DNA of 64,000 nucleotides from contig NZ_CP048411.1 of NCBI RefSeq assembly GCF_019355055.1, positions 1,674,001 to 1,738,000 of the forward strand. The letters run 5' to 3'. The stretch comes from Pseudomonas sp. MTM4 (GTDB lineage Bacteria; Pseudomonadota; Gammaproteobacteria; Pseudomonadales; Pseudomonadaceae). Positions 25,448-32,681 of the stretch are shown here, piece by piece. The first letter of the stretch is position 1; every line of letters starts with the position of its first letter. The notes under the pieces are model-generated. The model was given only the letters and a program-made list of their open reading frames with translations. It did no database searches and was not told the origin of the DNA. The position numbers and the translations under genes were made by a program.

Positions 25448-25908
25448 CAGCCGTTCCCTCGCACGCTCTGCTCGGCGACCGGCTCGGCCCAGGGATCGTA
25501 GGTGCCGAAATTCCACAGGTGACCCTCCAGGTCGCGGCAGCTGAAGCCTCGCCCACCGTAATCCTCGTCTTTCAACTCGATGACGATCTCCGCCCCGGCA
25601 GCCTTGGCCTTGGTATAGAGCGCATCGGCGCTGTTGACGATGACATAGATGCTCTGCGTGGAAACACCGCCCACCTGGTCCGGCATCTTCACCTGGCGAC
25701 CGTACTCGGAATCGCTAACCGGACCGAGCATCAGCATGCCGCTGCCGAAGTTGAGCTGGGCGTGAATGACGCCCACTTGCGCATCCTCTACCACCAGGTG
25801 CTGCTCGAAATCGAATACTCGACACAGCCAGTCCAGCGCCGCGGGTACGTCACGGTAATGCAGACAGGGAATGAGATTGGATGTGGTGTTTTTGCTGTAC
25901 AGGGACAT
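25447..25908 (-). CDS. VOC/glyoxalase-superfamily protein
   Basis: 153 residues with the two beta-alpha-beta-beta-beta modules of vicinal oxygen chelate proteins: NLIPCLHYRDVPAALDWLCRVFDFEQHLVV at the start and SIYVIVNSADALYTKAKAAGAEIV with YGGRGFSCRDLEGHLWNFGTY in the second module. This version (PhnB/YdeI-like) often binds metal weakly or acts in drug or aldehyde resistance, and function cannot be fixed here. GAAGGAG site upstream. Coupled to the aldo/keto reductase gene. Confidence 0.85.
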   Translation of the reverse strand: MSLYSKNTTSNLIPCLHYRDVPAALDWLCRVFDFEQHLVVEDAQVGVIHAQLNFGSGMLMLGPVSDSEYGRQVKMPDQVGGVSTQSIYVIVNSADALYTKAKAAGAEIVIELKDEDYGGRGFSCRDLEGHLWNFGTYDPWAEPVAEQSVRGNG

Positions 25909-25999
25909 GAAAGCTCCTTCCGATTGCCGCGGCCATCGCCGTCGTACAAGACGCACCGCATACGCATTCAGACCGATAACGGCGTCGACGTTCCCACGG

Positions 26000-26635
26000 T
26001 TATGCGCGTTCGGCCAACCCGAGGCGAATACCCAGGCCGATCAGCACCGACCCGAGGACACGATCGAGCCATTGGCTCAGTCGCTGATTGCCGCGTAGCG
26101 CCGAACTGGCGCGAGCTGCCAGCAGCACGAGCATGCATTCCACGACGATCGCCACCAGAACGACCAACACACCCAGCACCAGCAGCTGCAGCGCCACTGC
26201 GCCCTGGTCCGGACGCACGAACTGCGGCAGAAACGCCATGAAGAAGATCGCAGCCTTTGGGTTGAGAATGTCCACCAGAATGCCCTGGCGATAAGCCTGC
26301 CAGGCGGTAGTCCGCGGCGCCGTTCCAAGGTTGAGCTGCGTACCGACGCCCGCAGAGCGCAACGCCTGGATGCCCAGGTACAGCAGATAGGCCGCACCGA
26401 CATACTTGACCACCGTAAAGGCCAGCGCCGAAGTAGCCAGAATCGCCGAAATCCCCAGCGCCGCGGCGGCCACATGAACCAGAGCACCACTGCACACGCC
26501 GCATGCCGAGGCCACGCCGACACGCCGCCCACCGGAGAGCGTACGCGACAGCACGAACAGCAGATCGGGACCGGGCGACAGGTTCAGCGCCAGAGCAGCC
26601 GAGAAAAAGACCAACCAGAACGCCGGATCAGACAT
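26000..26635 (-). CDS. LysE/RhtB-family amino-acid exporter
   Basis: 211 residues with six hydrophobic segments. The N-terminus WLVFFSAALALNLSPGPDLLFVLSRTLSGGRRVG has the P-G-P-D motif of the LysE superfamily. NPKAAIFFMAFLPQFV in the middle is also characteristic. It exports amino acids or related metabolites from the cytoplasm. I place the start at 26635 (MSDPAFW) because that gives family length. The open frame to 26752 adds 39 polar residues. The ribosome site is GGGG and weak. It is divergent from the curli regulator gene. Confidence 0.88.
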   Translation of the reverse strand: MSDPAFWLVFFSAALALNLSPGPDLLFVLSRTLSGGRRVGVASACGVCSGALVHVAAAALGISAILATSALAFTVVKYVGAAYLLYLGIQALRSAGVGTQLNLGTAPRTTAWQAYRQGILVDILNPKAAIFFMAFLPQFVRPDQGAVALQLLVLGVLVVLVAIVVECMLVLLAARASSALRGNQRLSQWLDRVLGSVLIGLGIRLGLAERA

Positions 26636-26875
26636 TTCGGCCCCAGTCATGAGCGAAGAAAGACACTGAATGTAGTCGAGCGAACTTCGGCTTTCCAGAC
26701 TTGCATTTCGCACCCACGCAGGCAGTTCGTCGGAAAACTGGCATTCACTCACAGTTCCGACTTTTTATTGTCACCCTGCTGAACTACCTTGTTAGCGTTA
26801 ATGTCAAAGCGCCACGGCCCCGGTCAGGAACGCGGGCGCAGCCCGACACAGCCATGAATAGCAAAGGAAATGCTC

Positions 26876-27526
26876 ATGATCGATGAAGCCAGCGCGGCAC
26901 TCGTCGCCCCCTCCGCTCGTCTCGTCCTGTTGTCCAACAGCGAACTGCTGGACAGCTCGTTCCACCAACATCTTCACGATAGCCCCCAGTTGCGCCTGAC
27001 GCGTAGCAACGCGCTCCGCCCGGGAGTGAACGATGCAGACTTGATCCTGATCGACGTCGGCAGCTTCACCGACGAAGAATGCCTTCGCCTGCTTCGGCAG
27101 CTGCGCGATACGGTCACCGCGCTGGTCAATGCGCAGCCGGAACAGGCACGCCGGCTGCTGGAGTTACACCCCTGGATCAAGGGCGTCTTCTACCCGAGCA
27201 CAAGCCGCAGCAATTTCAGCCGCGGCGTCACCGTCATGCTCAACGGTGGCGACTGGCTGCCCCGCGCGCTGATGGAAAAACTGCTCGGCCGTTATCGCCA
27301 GCTGACCCATGCGTCGCGCGCCATCGATGATTTATCGGTGCGCGAAAAGCAGATCCTTGCGCTCGCCGGCAAGGGGCTTTCCAACTCGGAAATCGCCGAC
27401 TGCCTGCACCTGAGCACTCACACCATCAAGAGCCATATCCATAACGCACTGGGCAAACTGGGCGCGTCCAACCGCGCGCAAGGTGCGTCATTGGTGCTGG
27501 GACATGTGAGCGAGGCCGGCACATGA
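26876..27526 (+). CDS. csgD: CsgD-like LuxR-family curli regulator
   Basis: 216 residues. N-terminal receiver-like domain (LVLLSNSELLDSSF, LILIDVGSF) without a normal phosphorylation pocket, then HPWIKGVFYPSTSRSNFSRGVTVMLNGGDWL, which aligns with the same segment of E. coli CsgD. The C-terminal LuxR helix-turn-helix is LSVREKQILALAGKGLSNSEIADCLHLSTHTIKSHIHNALGKL. Two ATGs are possible (26870, 26876). The second is better spaced from AAAGGA. Its stop overlaps csgE by 4 nt, so it is co-transcribed with the export genes. Expected to activate curli and perhaps polysaccharide genes. Confidence 0.88.
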   Translation: MIDEASAALVAPSARLVLLSNSELLDSSFHQHLHDSPQLRLTRSNALRPGVNDADLILIDVGSFTDEECLRLLRQLRDTVTALVNAQPEQARRLLELHPWIKGVFYPSTSRSNFSRGVTVMLNGGDWLPRALMEKLLGRYRQLTHASRAIDDLSVREKQILALAGKGLSNSEIADCLHLSTHTIKSHIHNALGKLGASNRAQGASLVLGHVSEAGT

Positions 27527-27906
27527 GAGCCGCGTGCCTTTGCCTGATGCTGCTGCTCGCGGCTCAGGCATATGCCGGAGAAGCAGAGCTCAAGGGCTTC
27601 ATTACCAACAACACCGTTACCCGATCCGGTCAGGAGTTCTATCGCAAGTTTTGCGAACGCCTGAACGACACCAGTTCCCTGGACTTCAACCTGGCGGTCA
27701 AGGAAAGACCGTCGGCACGCTGGGGCATTCTGGTCTGGGTCGAGCAGGACAACCAGCCGCTCTACCGCCGCTTTCTGCAACCGAACGTCGGCGACATGGA
27801 GCAAACCGCTTATGACGCGGCGGATTACGTGCTGCAAGAGATAAACCGTAAGAAAGTTGAAGCAATGTTCGAAGACACCATTGATCTTGCGAAGGATGAG
27901 TTATGA
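27523..27906 (+). CDS. csgE: Curli assembly/secretion factor CsgE
   Basis: 127 residues with signal peptide (LMLLLAAQAYA). Mature part matches CsgE: ELKGFITNNTVTRSGQEFYRKFCERL, RPSARWGILVWVEQDNQPLYRRFLQPNVGD, and ending in a helix with AYDAADYVLQEINRKK. CsgE caps the CsgG pore from the periplasm and brings CsgA to it. Overlaps csgD and csgF by 4 nt each. Confidence 0.93.
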   Translation: MRAACLCLMLLLAAQAYAGEAELKGFITNNTVTRSGQEFYRKFCERLNDTSSLDFNLAVKERPSARWGILVWVEQDNQPLYRRFLQPNVGDMEQTAYDAADYVLQEINRKKVEAMFEDTIDLAKDEL

Positions 27907-28316
27907 ACCGGCCACAACAAAAAACCACCGGCATTCTCCTGGCCGGGCTATTGCTCAGCTCCGCCGTTACGGCAACCGAACTGGTCTACACCCCAGTCAA
28001 CCCGTCCTTTGGCGGCAGTCCTTTGAACGGTGCCTGGCTGTTGGGCAACGCCCAGGCCCAGAACGACACCAAAGATCCGGACGCGATCGACCGCTCCTCG
28101 CTGACCGGCACCTCAGCGCTCGACCGTTTCACCAGCCAGCTGGAGTCACGGCTGCTTGGCGATCTGCTTAATGATGCTAGAGACGGCAAAACCGGGTCGG
28201 TCACGACGGATGACTTCATCGTAAATGTCATCAACGACGACCTCGGCAACTTGGTTGTGAGCATCACCGACCGGTTGACCGGCGAAGTGTCCGAAATCGT
28301 TATCGGCGAGAACTGA
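27903..28316 (+). CDS. csgF: Curli assembly factor CsgF
   Basis: 137 residues, signal peptide ending SAVTATE. The mature N-terminus ELVYTPVNPSFGGSPLNGAWLLGNAQAQN is the strongly conserved CsgF segment that inserts in the CsgG channel. The rest ends FIVNVINDDLGNLVVSITDRLTGEVSEIVIGEN. CsgF at the cell surface helps anchor the CsgB nucleator. Starts within the csgE stop (4-nt overlap). Confidence 0.94.
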   Translation: MNRPQQKTTGILLAGLLLSSAVTATELVYTPVNPSFGGSPLNGAWLLGNAQAQNDTKDPDAIDRSSLTGTSALDRFTSQLESRLLGDLLNDARDGKTGSVTTDDFIVNVINDDLGNLVVSITDRLTGEVSEIVIGEN

Positions 28317-28334
28317 TCAAGGAGAGCAAAGGCC

Positions 28335-29171
28335 ATGAGAAGCCTATTCATCGCCATCGGGATGATGGCCGTTCTGCAGGGCTGCGCAGTGCGCGAACCG
28401 ATGTCCGCAGACCAGGAAACACCCACCCTTACCCCGCGCACCTCGACCTACCAGGACCTGCTTCAACTGCCCCGCCCCAAAGGTCCGCTAGTCGCCGCCG
28501 TTTACGGCTTCCGCGACCAAACGGGGCAATACAAACCGAGCCCGGCAAGCTCCTTTTCCACAGCGGTCACCCAAGGCGCGGCGAGCATGCTGGTCGATGC
28601 CATGCAGGCCAGCGGCTGGTTCATCGTGCTGGAGCGCGAGGGCCTGCAGAACGTGCTAACCGAGCGCAAGATCATTCGCGCGTCCCAGGCCAAGCCGGAC
28701 GTGGCGCCGAATATACAGTCGGAACTGCCCTCGCTGCTGGCCGCCAACATCATCATGGAAGGCGCCATCGTCGCCTACGAAACCAACGTGCGCAGCGGTG
28801 GCCAGGGCGCGCGCTATCTGGGTATCGGCGTATCGCAGGAGTACCGGGTCGATCAGGTCACGGTCAATCTCCGCGCCGTCGACGTGCGCAGCGGCCAGGT
28901 GCTCTCCAACGTGATGACGACCAAGACCATCTACTCCATCGGGCGCAGCGCCAACGTCTACAAGTTCATCGAGTTCAAGGAACTGCTCGAAGCCGAGGCC
29001 GGCTACACCACCAACGAGCCGGCGCAGCTTTGCGTGCTGTCGGCGATCGAGGCGGCCGTTGCCCACCTGATTGCCCAGGGCGTCGACCGTCGCCTCTGGC
29101 AGACCGCCGACAACACGCCTGCGGTCGAAGCCGAATTGGCGAAATATCTCACCACGCCGACCAAGCTGTAG
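28335..29171 (+). CDS. csgG: Curli outer-membrane secretion channel lipoprotein CsgG
   Basis: 278 residues, the normal size. Lipoprotein signal with MAVLQGCAV. Family features: LPRPKGPLVAAVYGFRDQTGQYKP, SSFSTAVTQGAASMLVDAMQASGWFIVLEREGLQN, ERKIIRASQ and LLAANIIMEGAIVAYETNVRSGGQGARYLGIG. The nonameric pore exports unfolded CsgA and CsgB. An AAGGAG site precedes the ATG, 18 bp after csgF. Confidence 0.95.
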   Translation: MRSLFIAIGMMAVLQGCAVREPMSADQETPTLTPRTSTYQDLLQLPRPKGPLVAAVYGFRDQTGQYKPSPASSFSTAVTQGAASMLVDAMQASGWFIVLEREGLQNVLTERKIIRASQAKPDVAPNIQSELPSLLAANIIMEGAIVAYETNVRSGGQGARYLGIGVSQEYRVDQVTVNLRAVDVRSGQVLSNVMTTKTIYSIGRSANVYKFIEFKELLEAEAGYTTNEPAQLCVLSAIEAAVAHLIAQGVDRRLWQTADNTPAVEAELAKYLTTPTKL

Positions 29172-29220
29172 GTTCGTTCTGTTTCATCGGGCCTGCTCCA
29201 GGCCCGAGCAAACGCATAAT

Positions 29221-29356
29221 GCCGTTCACTTAGAAAGCACCGCATCCCCGTACGGGTTTGCGGCGTTTTTCTGGCCTAGCGAATCCGACGCCCCCTCGCC
29301 TCTACAGACAGGGCCATCATGCCTTGGTGTTTTGCCTAACGGCTTAAGTGAACGGC
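29221..29356. mobile_element. Possible 136-bp MITE or decayed IS end between csgG and csgB
   Basis: Terminal inverted repeats of 12 bp are perfect: GCCGTTCACTTA (29221-29232) and its complement TAAGTGAACGGC (29345-29356). An 8-bp direct repeat CAAACGCA lies just outside (29209-29216 and 29363-29370), though 4 and 6 nt from the ends. The outer sequence TAATGCCGTTCACTTA recalls the ends of IS4-type elements as I remember them. There is no transposase in it, so this would be a non-autonomous or eroded element. It carries a terminator-like hairpin at 29240-29271. Confidence 0.45.
29240..29271 (+). terminator. Terminator-like hairpin downstream of csgG
   Basis: Imperfect stem: CCGCA (29240-29244) pairs with TGCGG (29259-29263), and inner CCCG pairs with CGGG, followed by CGTTTTTC. 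It lies about 70 bp after the csgG stop, inside the possible MITE. It could end the csgDEFG transcript and uncouple csgBA. Confidence 0.55.
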
Positions 29357-29450
29357 TACGAACAAACGCAGCGGTTTCACCCGTTTGATGGATTTGCCGA
29401 ATCACGGTTTGGGACAGGATGACCTACCGCGATTCAACCAGGGACGACTG

Positions 29451-29927
29451 ATGAAGCACGCGCAATGGATTGCCCGAAAAGCACTGCTGCCACTGCTCTT
29501 CGCAACGCTAGCCAGCCCCGCTCTTCAAGCAGCCGGCCTGCCCGCTTCGCTCGATCTGGCTACCAATGAATTCGCCGCTAGTCAGGTCCACGCAATTGCA
29601 CTCTCCCGGCCAGCCGTCGCCCCAATAGCCGGCAACCTCGCCTTCATTGCCCAGGCCGGAAACAGCCTGACCGGGGACATCACGCAGATCGGCAACGCAC
29701 TGGAAGCCCTCATCCTCCAGAGCGGCTATGCGCACGAGGCATCCATCGAGCAGCACGGCAACCACAACCAGGGATTGATTGTTCAATCAGGCGCCTACAA
29801 CCAGGCCCGGATCGAGCAATGCGGCGCGCACAACAACGCGCTGATCGAACAGACCGGTACCGGGCATCGCAGTAGCGTCACGCAGAACGGCCAGGGTCTG
29901 AGCGTGCTGGTTCGCCAGTACCGCTGA
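29451..29927 (+). CDS. csgB: Curli minor subunit (nucleator) CsgB
   Basis: 158 residues with signal peptide (ALLPLLFATLASPALQAAG). After about 50 residues come four 22-residue curlin units of the form Q-x-G-x-x-N-x-A-x-x-x-Q (FIAQAGNSLTGDITQIG, LILQSGYAHEASIEQHG, LIVQSGAYNQARIEQCG, LIEQTGTGHRSSVTQNG), and the terminal LVRQYR resembles the last unit of E. coli CsgB that binds the cell surface. One Cys sits in unit 3, unusual for curlins. The ATG at 29451 follows AGGGA. A longer open frame from 29385 has no ribosome site. Templates CsgA polymerisation. Confidence 0.9.
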   Translation: MKHAQWIARKALLPLLFATLASPALQAAGLPASLDLATNEFAASQVHAIALSRPAVAPIAGNLAFIAQAGNSLTGDITQIGNALEALILQSGYAHEASIEQHGNHNQGLIVQSGAYNQARIEQCGAHNNALIEQTGTGHRSSVTQNGQGLSVLVRQYR

Positions 29928-29979
29928 AACAAAGCACCACCAGGAAGTACCGCTGAAAACATTCCATGGAGAGATAACA

Positions 29980-31254
29980 ATGTTCAAGATCAAACCCCTT
30001 GTAGCTGCCATCCTGACTATCGCCACTGCCCAGGCCTTCGCCGCTGAGCACACCTCCGAACAACGCCAGAACGGCATCGACAACATCGCCGAGGTCAGTC
30101 AAATCGCTGGCAGCTCGAACACCGCCACTCAGTTGCAGAGCGGCTTGGGCAACCACGCGATGGTCGAGCAGAACAGCTCGTTCTCGTCCTCGGTCCTGCA
30201 AACCCAGATAGCCAACTTCCATAAGGCCGAGGTCAACCAGACGGTCGCTTTGCGCAGCACCGCGGAGCAATGGCAGAACGGTAAAGGCAACGAGGCCAGC
30301 ATCAGCCAGGGCGGTACTTGGGACAGCAGCGCTGACCAGCATCAGCAGGGCAACGCCAACATCGCCGAAACCGAACAGGTCGCCACCCGTGGCGCCGACG
30401 CCGTTACAGAGCAGCTGGGCAACCGGAACTACGCCAACAGCTATCAGGCGCTGGCCAACGGCAGCAAATCCGAGCTTTACCAAGACGGTAACCTCAACGA
30501 TGCAAGCGTCAGCCAGTCGTTCAGCTCGAATGACCGCGCCATGATCGACCAGCAAGGTAAAGAGAACGCTGCGGTAATCGCTCAGAACTGGAGCTCCGGC
30601 TCCATCACCGAAGTCGAGCAGGTCGGCAACCTCAACACCGCACATGTCAGCCAGACTGGCGCCAACCAAGAGGCTTACACCTACTCGGGCGGGAACGACA
30701 ACAACCTGAACGTAGATCAGCAAGGCCGCTACCAGAATGCCTTCGTCTATCAGCAGGGCAACGAGAACGACGCCAACCTCGCCCAGCGCGGCAATGGCAA
30801 CACCGCCACTGCCAATCAGTACGGATTCGGCAACGAGGCAGTGATCGATCAGGACGGTCGTCATCAGGTCGCCACGGTTAATCAACATGGCAGCTACAAC
30901 GACGCTACGGTCGATCAGTTAGGCAATGCCAATGAGCTGAACTTCAACCAGTCCGGCATGCACAACATGCTCAGCGCCGTACAGGAAGGTGAAGGCAACC
31001 GCATCACCGGATCCAGCAACAACGCCGGTAACGACGTCGATATCGTCCAGGACGGCGACCTCAACCTGGCCAGCATCACCCAGGACGGTGTAAACAACAT
31101 GGCCATCCTGTCCCAGTACGGCGAAAGCCATCTGGCGACCGTCATTCAGAATGGCACCGGCCACGAGGCGTTGGTCGACCAGAGCGGTATGGGCAACAAC
31201 GCGTTAATAAGCCAGGCTGGCCTCAACAACATGGCGATCGTTACCCAACACTGA
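29980..31254 (+). CDS. csgA: Curli major subunit CsgA, unusually long (424 aa)
   Basis: Signal peptide MFKIKPLVAAILTIATAQAFA, then an uninterrupted run of about 18 curlin units to the last residue, against five in E. coli CsgA (151 aa). I count nine units of exactly 23 residues, then eight of exactly 22 and a final 16-residue unit ending VTQH. Gln, Gly, Asn and Ala recur at the amyloid-ladder positions (for example VSQSFSSN, IDQQGKENAAVIAQ, VNQHGSYNDATVDQ). It should be secreted unfolded through CsgG and stack as a beta-solenoid amyloid fibre. A GGAGAG site precedes the ATG, and csgB lies 52 bp upstream. No csgC gene is in the window. Confidence 0.93.
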   Translation: MFKIKPLVAAILTIATAQAFAAEHTSEQRQNGIDNIAEVSQIAGSSNTATQLQSGLGNHAMVEQNSSFSSSVLQTQIANFHKAEVNQTVALRSTAEQWQNGKGNEASISQGGTWDSSADQHQQGNANIAETEQVATRGADAVTEQLGNRNYANSYQALANGSKSELYQDGNLNDASVSQSFSSNDRAMIDQQGKENAAVIAQNWSSGSITEVEQVGNLNTAHVSQTGANQEAYTYSGGNDNNLNVDQQGRYQNAFVYQQGNENDANLAQRGNGNTATANQYGFGNEAVIDQDGRHQVATVNQHGSYNDATVDQLGNANELNFNQSGMHNMLSAVQEGEGNRITGSSNNAGNDVDIVQDGDLNLASITQDGVNNMAILSQYGESHLATVIQNGTGHEALVDQSGMGNNALISQAGLNNMAIVTQH

Positions 31255-31271
31255 TCCCCTGCAATACCCAC

Positions 31272-31304
31272 AACTGCCGGCCCTGCGCCGGCAGTTTCGT
31301 TTTC
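31272..31304 (+). terminator. Terminator after csgA
   Basis: Perfect 10-bp stem AACTGCCGGC (31272-31281) / GCCGGCAGTT (31287-31296), loop CCTGC, followed by TCGTTTTC. It starts 18 bp after the csgA stop and closes the curli operon. Confidence 0.8.
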
Positions 31305-31398
31305 TGCGGCAGCGATTAGTGCTTCTGCTAGAGACTGTTCCCGTTTTGCTGCGCTCTCGACGGAACCCACGCTTTCGGCTCTTCGGGTGAACGCATCA

Positions 31399-31459
31399 CC
31401 GTAGGGCCGAACTTGTTCGGCCTTCACAAACCTCTGGCCGAATAAATTCGGCCCTACGG
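31399..31459. repeat. Paired inverted REP-like palindromes
   Basis: CCGTAGGGCCGAACTTGTTC... (31399-31422) and its near-complement GGCCGAATAAATTCGGCCCT... (31436-31459). Each arm is itself a hairpin (GGCCGAA/TTCGGCC), and the two arms match each other with two mismatches over 24 bp. This is the layout of a REP pair (BIME). Confidence 0.75.
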
Positions 31460-31809
31460 ACTTGAGCGTCCAAAACAATCTTTTTAGCCCAGCCGTTTAG
31501 GCTGAAACGGGACCAAACACCTAGCCGCAGCAGTGTGCGCTCCACCAAATCAATCTTCTCTTGGGCACTTCGTCTGCGGCCGAATCGCAGCGAACAGCTA
31601 AACGCTTCGAGCTTGCGTGTATCTGCCACCGTCTTAAAACCACCGCACGGGACAGCGTTGCGCCTCCACAAAACAATGAAATAAAACGATTTCTGTGGTA
31701 TTTCCGCTGCGCTTGATCGACTGGCGCGGTACTGCTTCGAGCACAACGCCCGCCCGTTTGGACAACGCTCAAAATAAAGCAGCCGCAACTGCAACAAGGG
31801 AGCACATCG

Positions 31810-32616
31810 ATGAAATGCAGCCTCAGCACCGCCGTCTTCGCGGCGGGATTGACTTTCGCCAGCCAGGCCATGGCCGACCCAATGCTTTGGCAGAACAACA
31901 GCCTGACCTACCTCTACGGCAAAAATTTCGCCGTCGACTCAGGCGAGGACGGGCGTGAGGCCGATATCCAGCAGACCATTACCTTCGAACACGCCAGTGG
32001 CTGGACCTGGGGCGACATGTTCCTGTTCGTCGATCACAAGTGGTTCAACGGTCACTCGGGCAACGACGGACGCACGTATTACGGCGAATTCAGCCCGCGT
32101 CTGTCACTGGGCAAGATCACCGGGCGAGACCTATCGTTTGGGCCGGTCACCGACGTCCTGCTTTCGGCGACCTACGAGCGAGGCGAAGGACGCAATCGCA
32201 ACTACCTGCTCGGCCCGGCCATCGACCTGGCCGTACCGGGCTTCGATCGTCTGTCGATCAACACCTACTACCGCAAGCCGGACGGCATCACCGGCCAGGC
32301 CAGTGGCCAATGGCAGATCACGCCAACCTGGGCCATGACGTTCCCGCTGGGCAAATCCGACATCCTCTTCGATGGCTATATCGATTGGGTGGTCAACGAT
32401 GCCGGCTCCAAATCCAGCAACGATTTCGTCGCCAAGAACCTGCACATCAACCCGCAGATCAAGTACGACCTGGGCAAGGCGCTGGACTACACCCCGGGCA
32501 AGCTCTACGTCGGTATCGAGTACGACTACTGGTCGGACAAATATGGCGTGCAGGACAGCGCTGCGTTCAACACCAACAACAACGTCACCAACTTCATCGT
32601 CAAGGCCCACTACTGA
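31810..32616 (+). CDS. Tsx/OmpK-family outer-membrane channel
   Basis: 268 residues with signal peptide (AVFAAGLTFASQAMA). The mature protein is a beta-barrel: DPMLWQNNSLTYLYGKNF at the N-terminus and FEHASGWTWGDMFLFVDHKWFNG are characteristic of the nucleoside-specific channel (Tsx) family, and it ends NFIVKAHY with a terminal aromatic. In Pseudomonas such proteins may take up nucleosides or other small solutes, and the substrate is not visible. AAGGGAG site at the ATG. Separate from the curli operon by a terminator. Confidence 0.85.
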   Translation: MKCSLSTAVFAAGLTFASQAMADPMLWQNNSLTYLYGKNFAVDSGEDGREADIQQTITFEHASGWTWGDMFLFVDHKWFNGHSGNDGRTYYGEFSPRLSLGKITGRDLSFGPVTDVLLSATYERGEGRNRNYLLGPAIDLAVPGFDRLSINTYYRKPDGITGQASGQWQITPTWAMTFPLGKSDILFDGYIDWVVNDAGSKSSNDFVAKNLHINPQIKYDLGKALDYTPGKLYVGIEYDYWSDKYGVQDSAAFNTNNNVTNFIVKAHY

Positions 32617-32681
32617 CCTCACTGGTCCTTCAGGTGTCGCCGCGAGCCAAACCGCCGAAAACGGGTGGCTCGGAGGCGGCA

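Larger units (their letters stand above)
31255..31809. other. Intergenic region after csgA
   Basis: 555 bp without a gene I can support. It holds the csgA terminator and a paired inverted REP-like element (31399-31459). The remainder (31460-31809), with several A+T-rich patches near 31660-31690, should contain the promoter of the Tsx-like gene, but I cannot place it. Short open frames on the minus strand here have no family features or ribosome sites. Confidence 0.6.

Noticed and set aside
29878..30888. 336-codon open frame antisense to csgA and the end of csgB
   Set aside because: The translation is the Val/Leu/Asp-rich mirror of the curlin repeat; the sense strand has signal peptide, ribosome site and curlin pattern.
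29980..31254. Regularly repeated DNA considered as a CRISPR or satellite array
   Set aside because: The period is 66-69 bp and keeps the reading frame. Units vary in sequence but keep curlin residues, so this is the csgA coding repeat.
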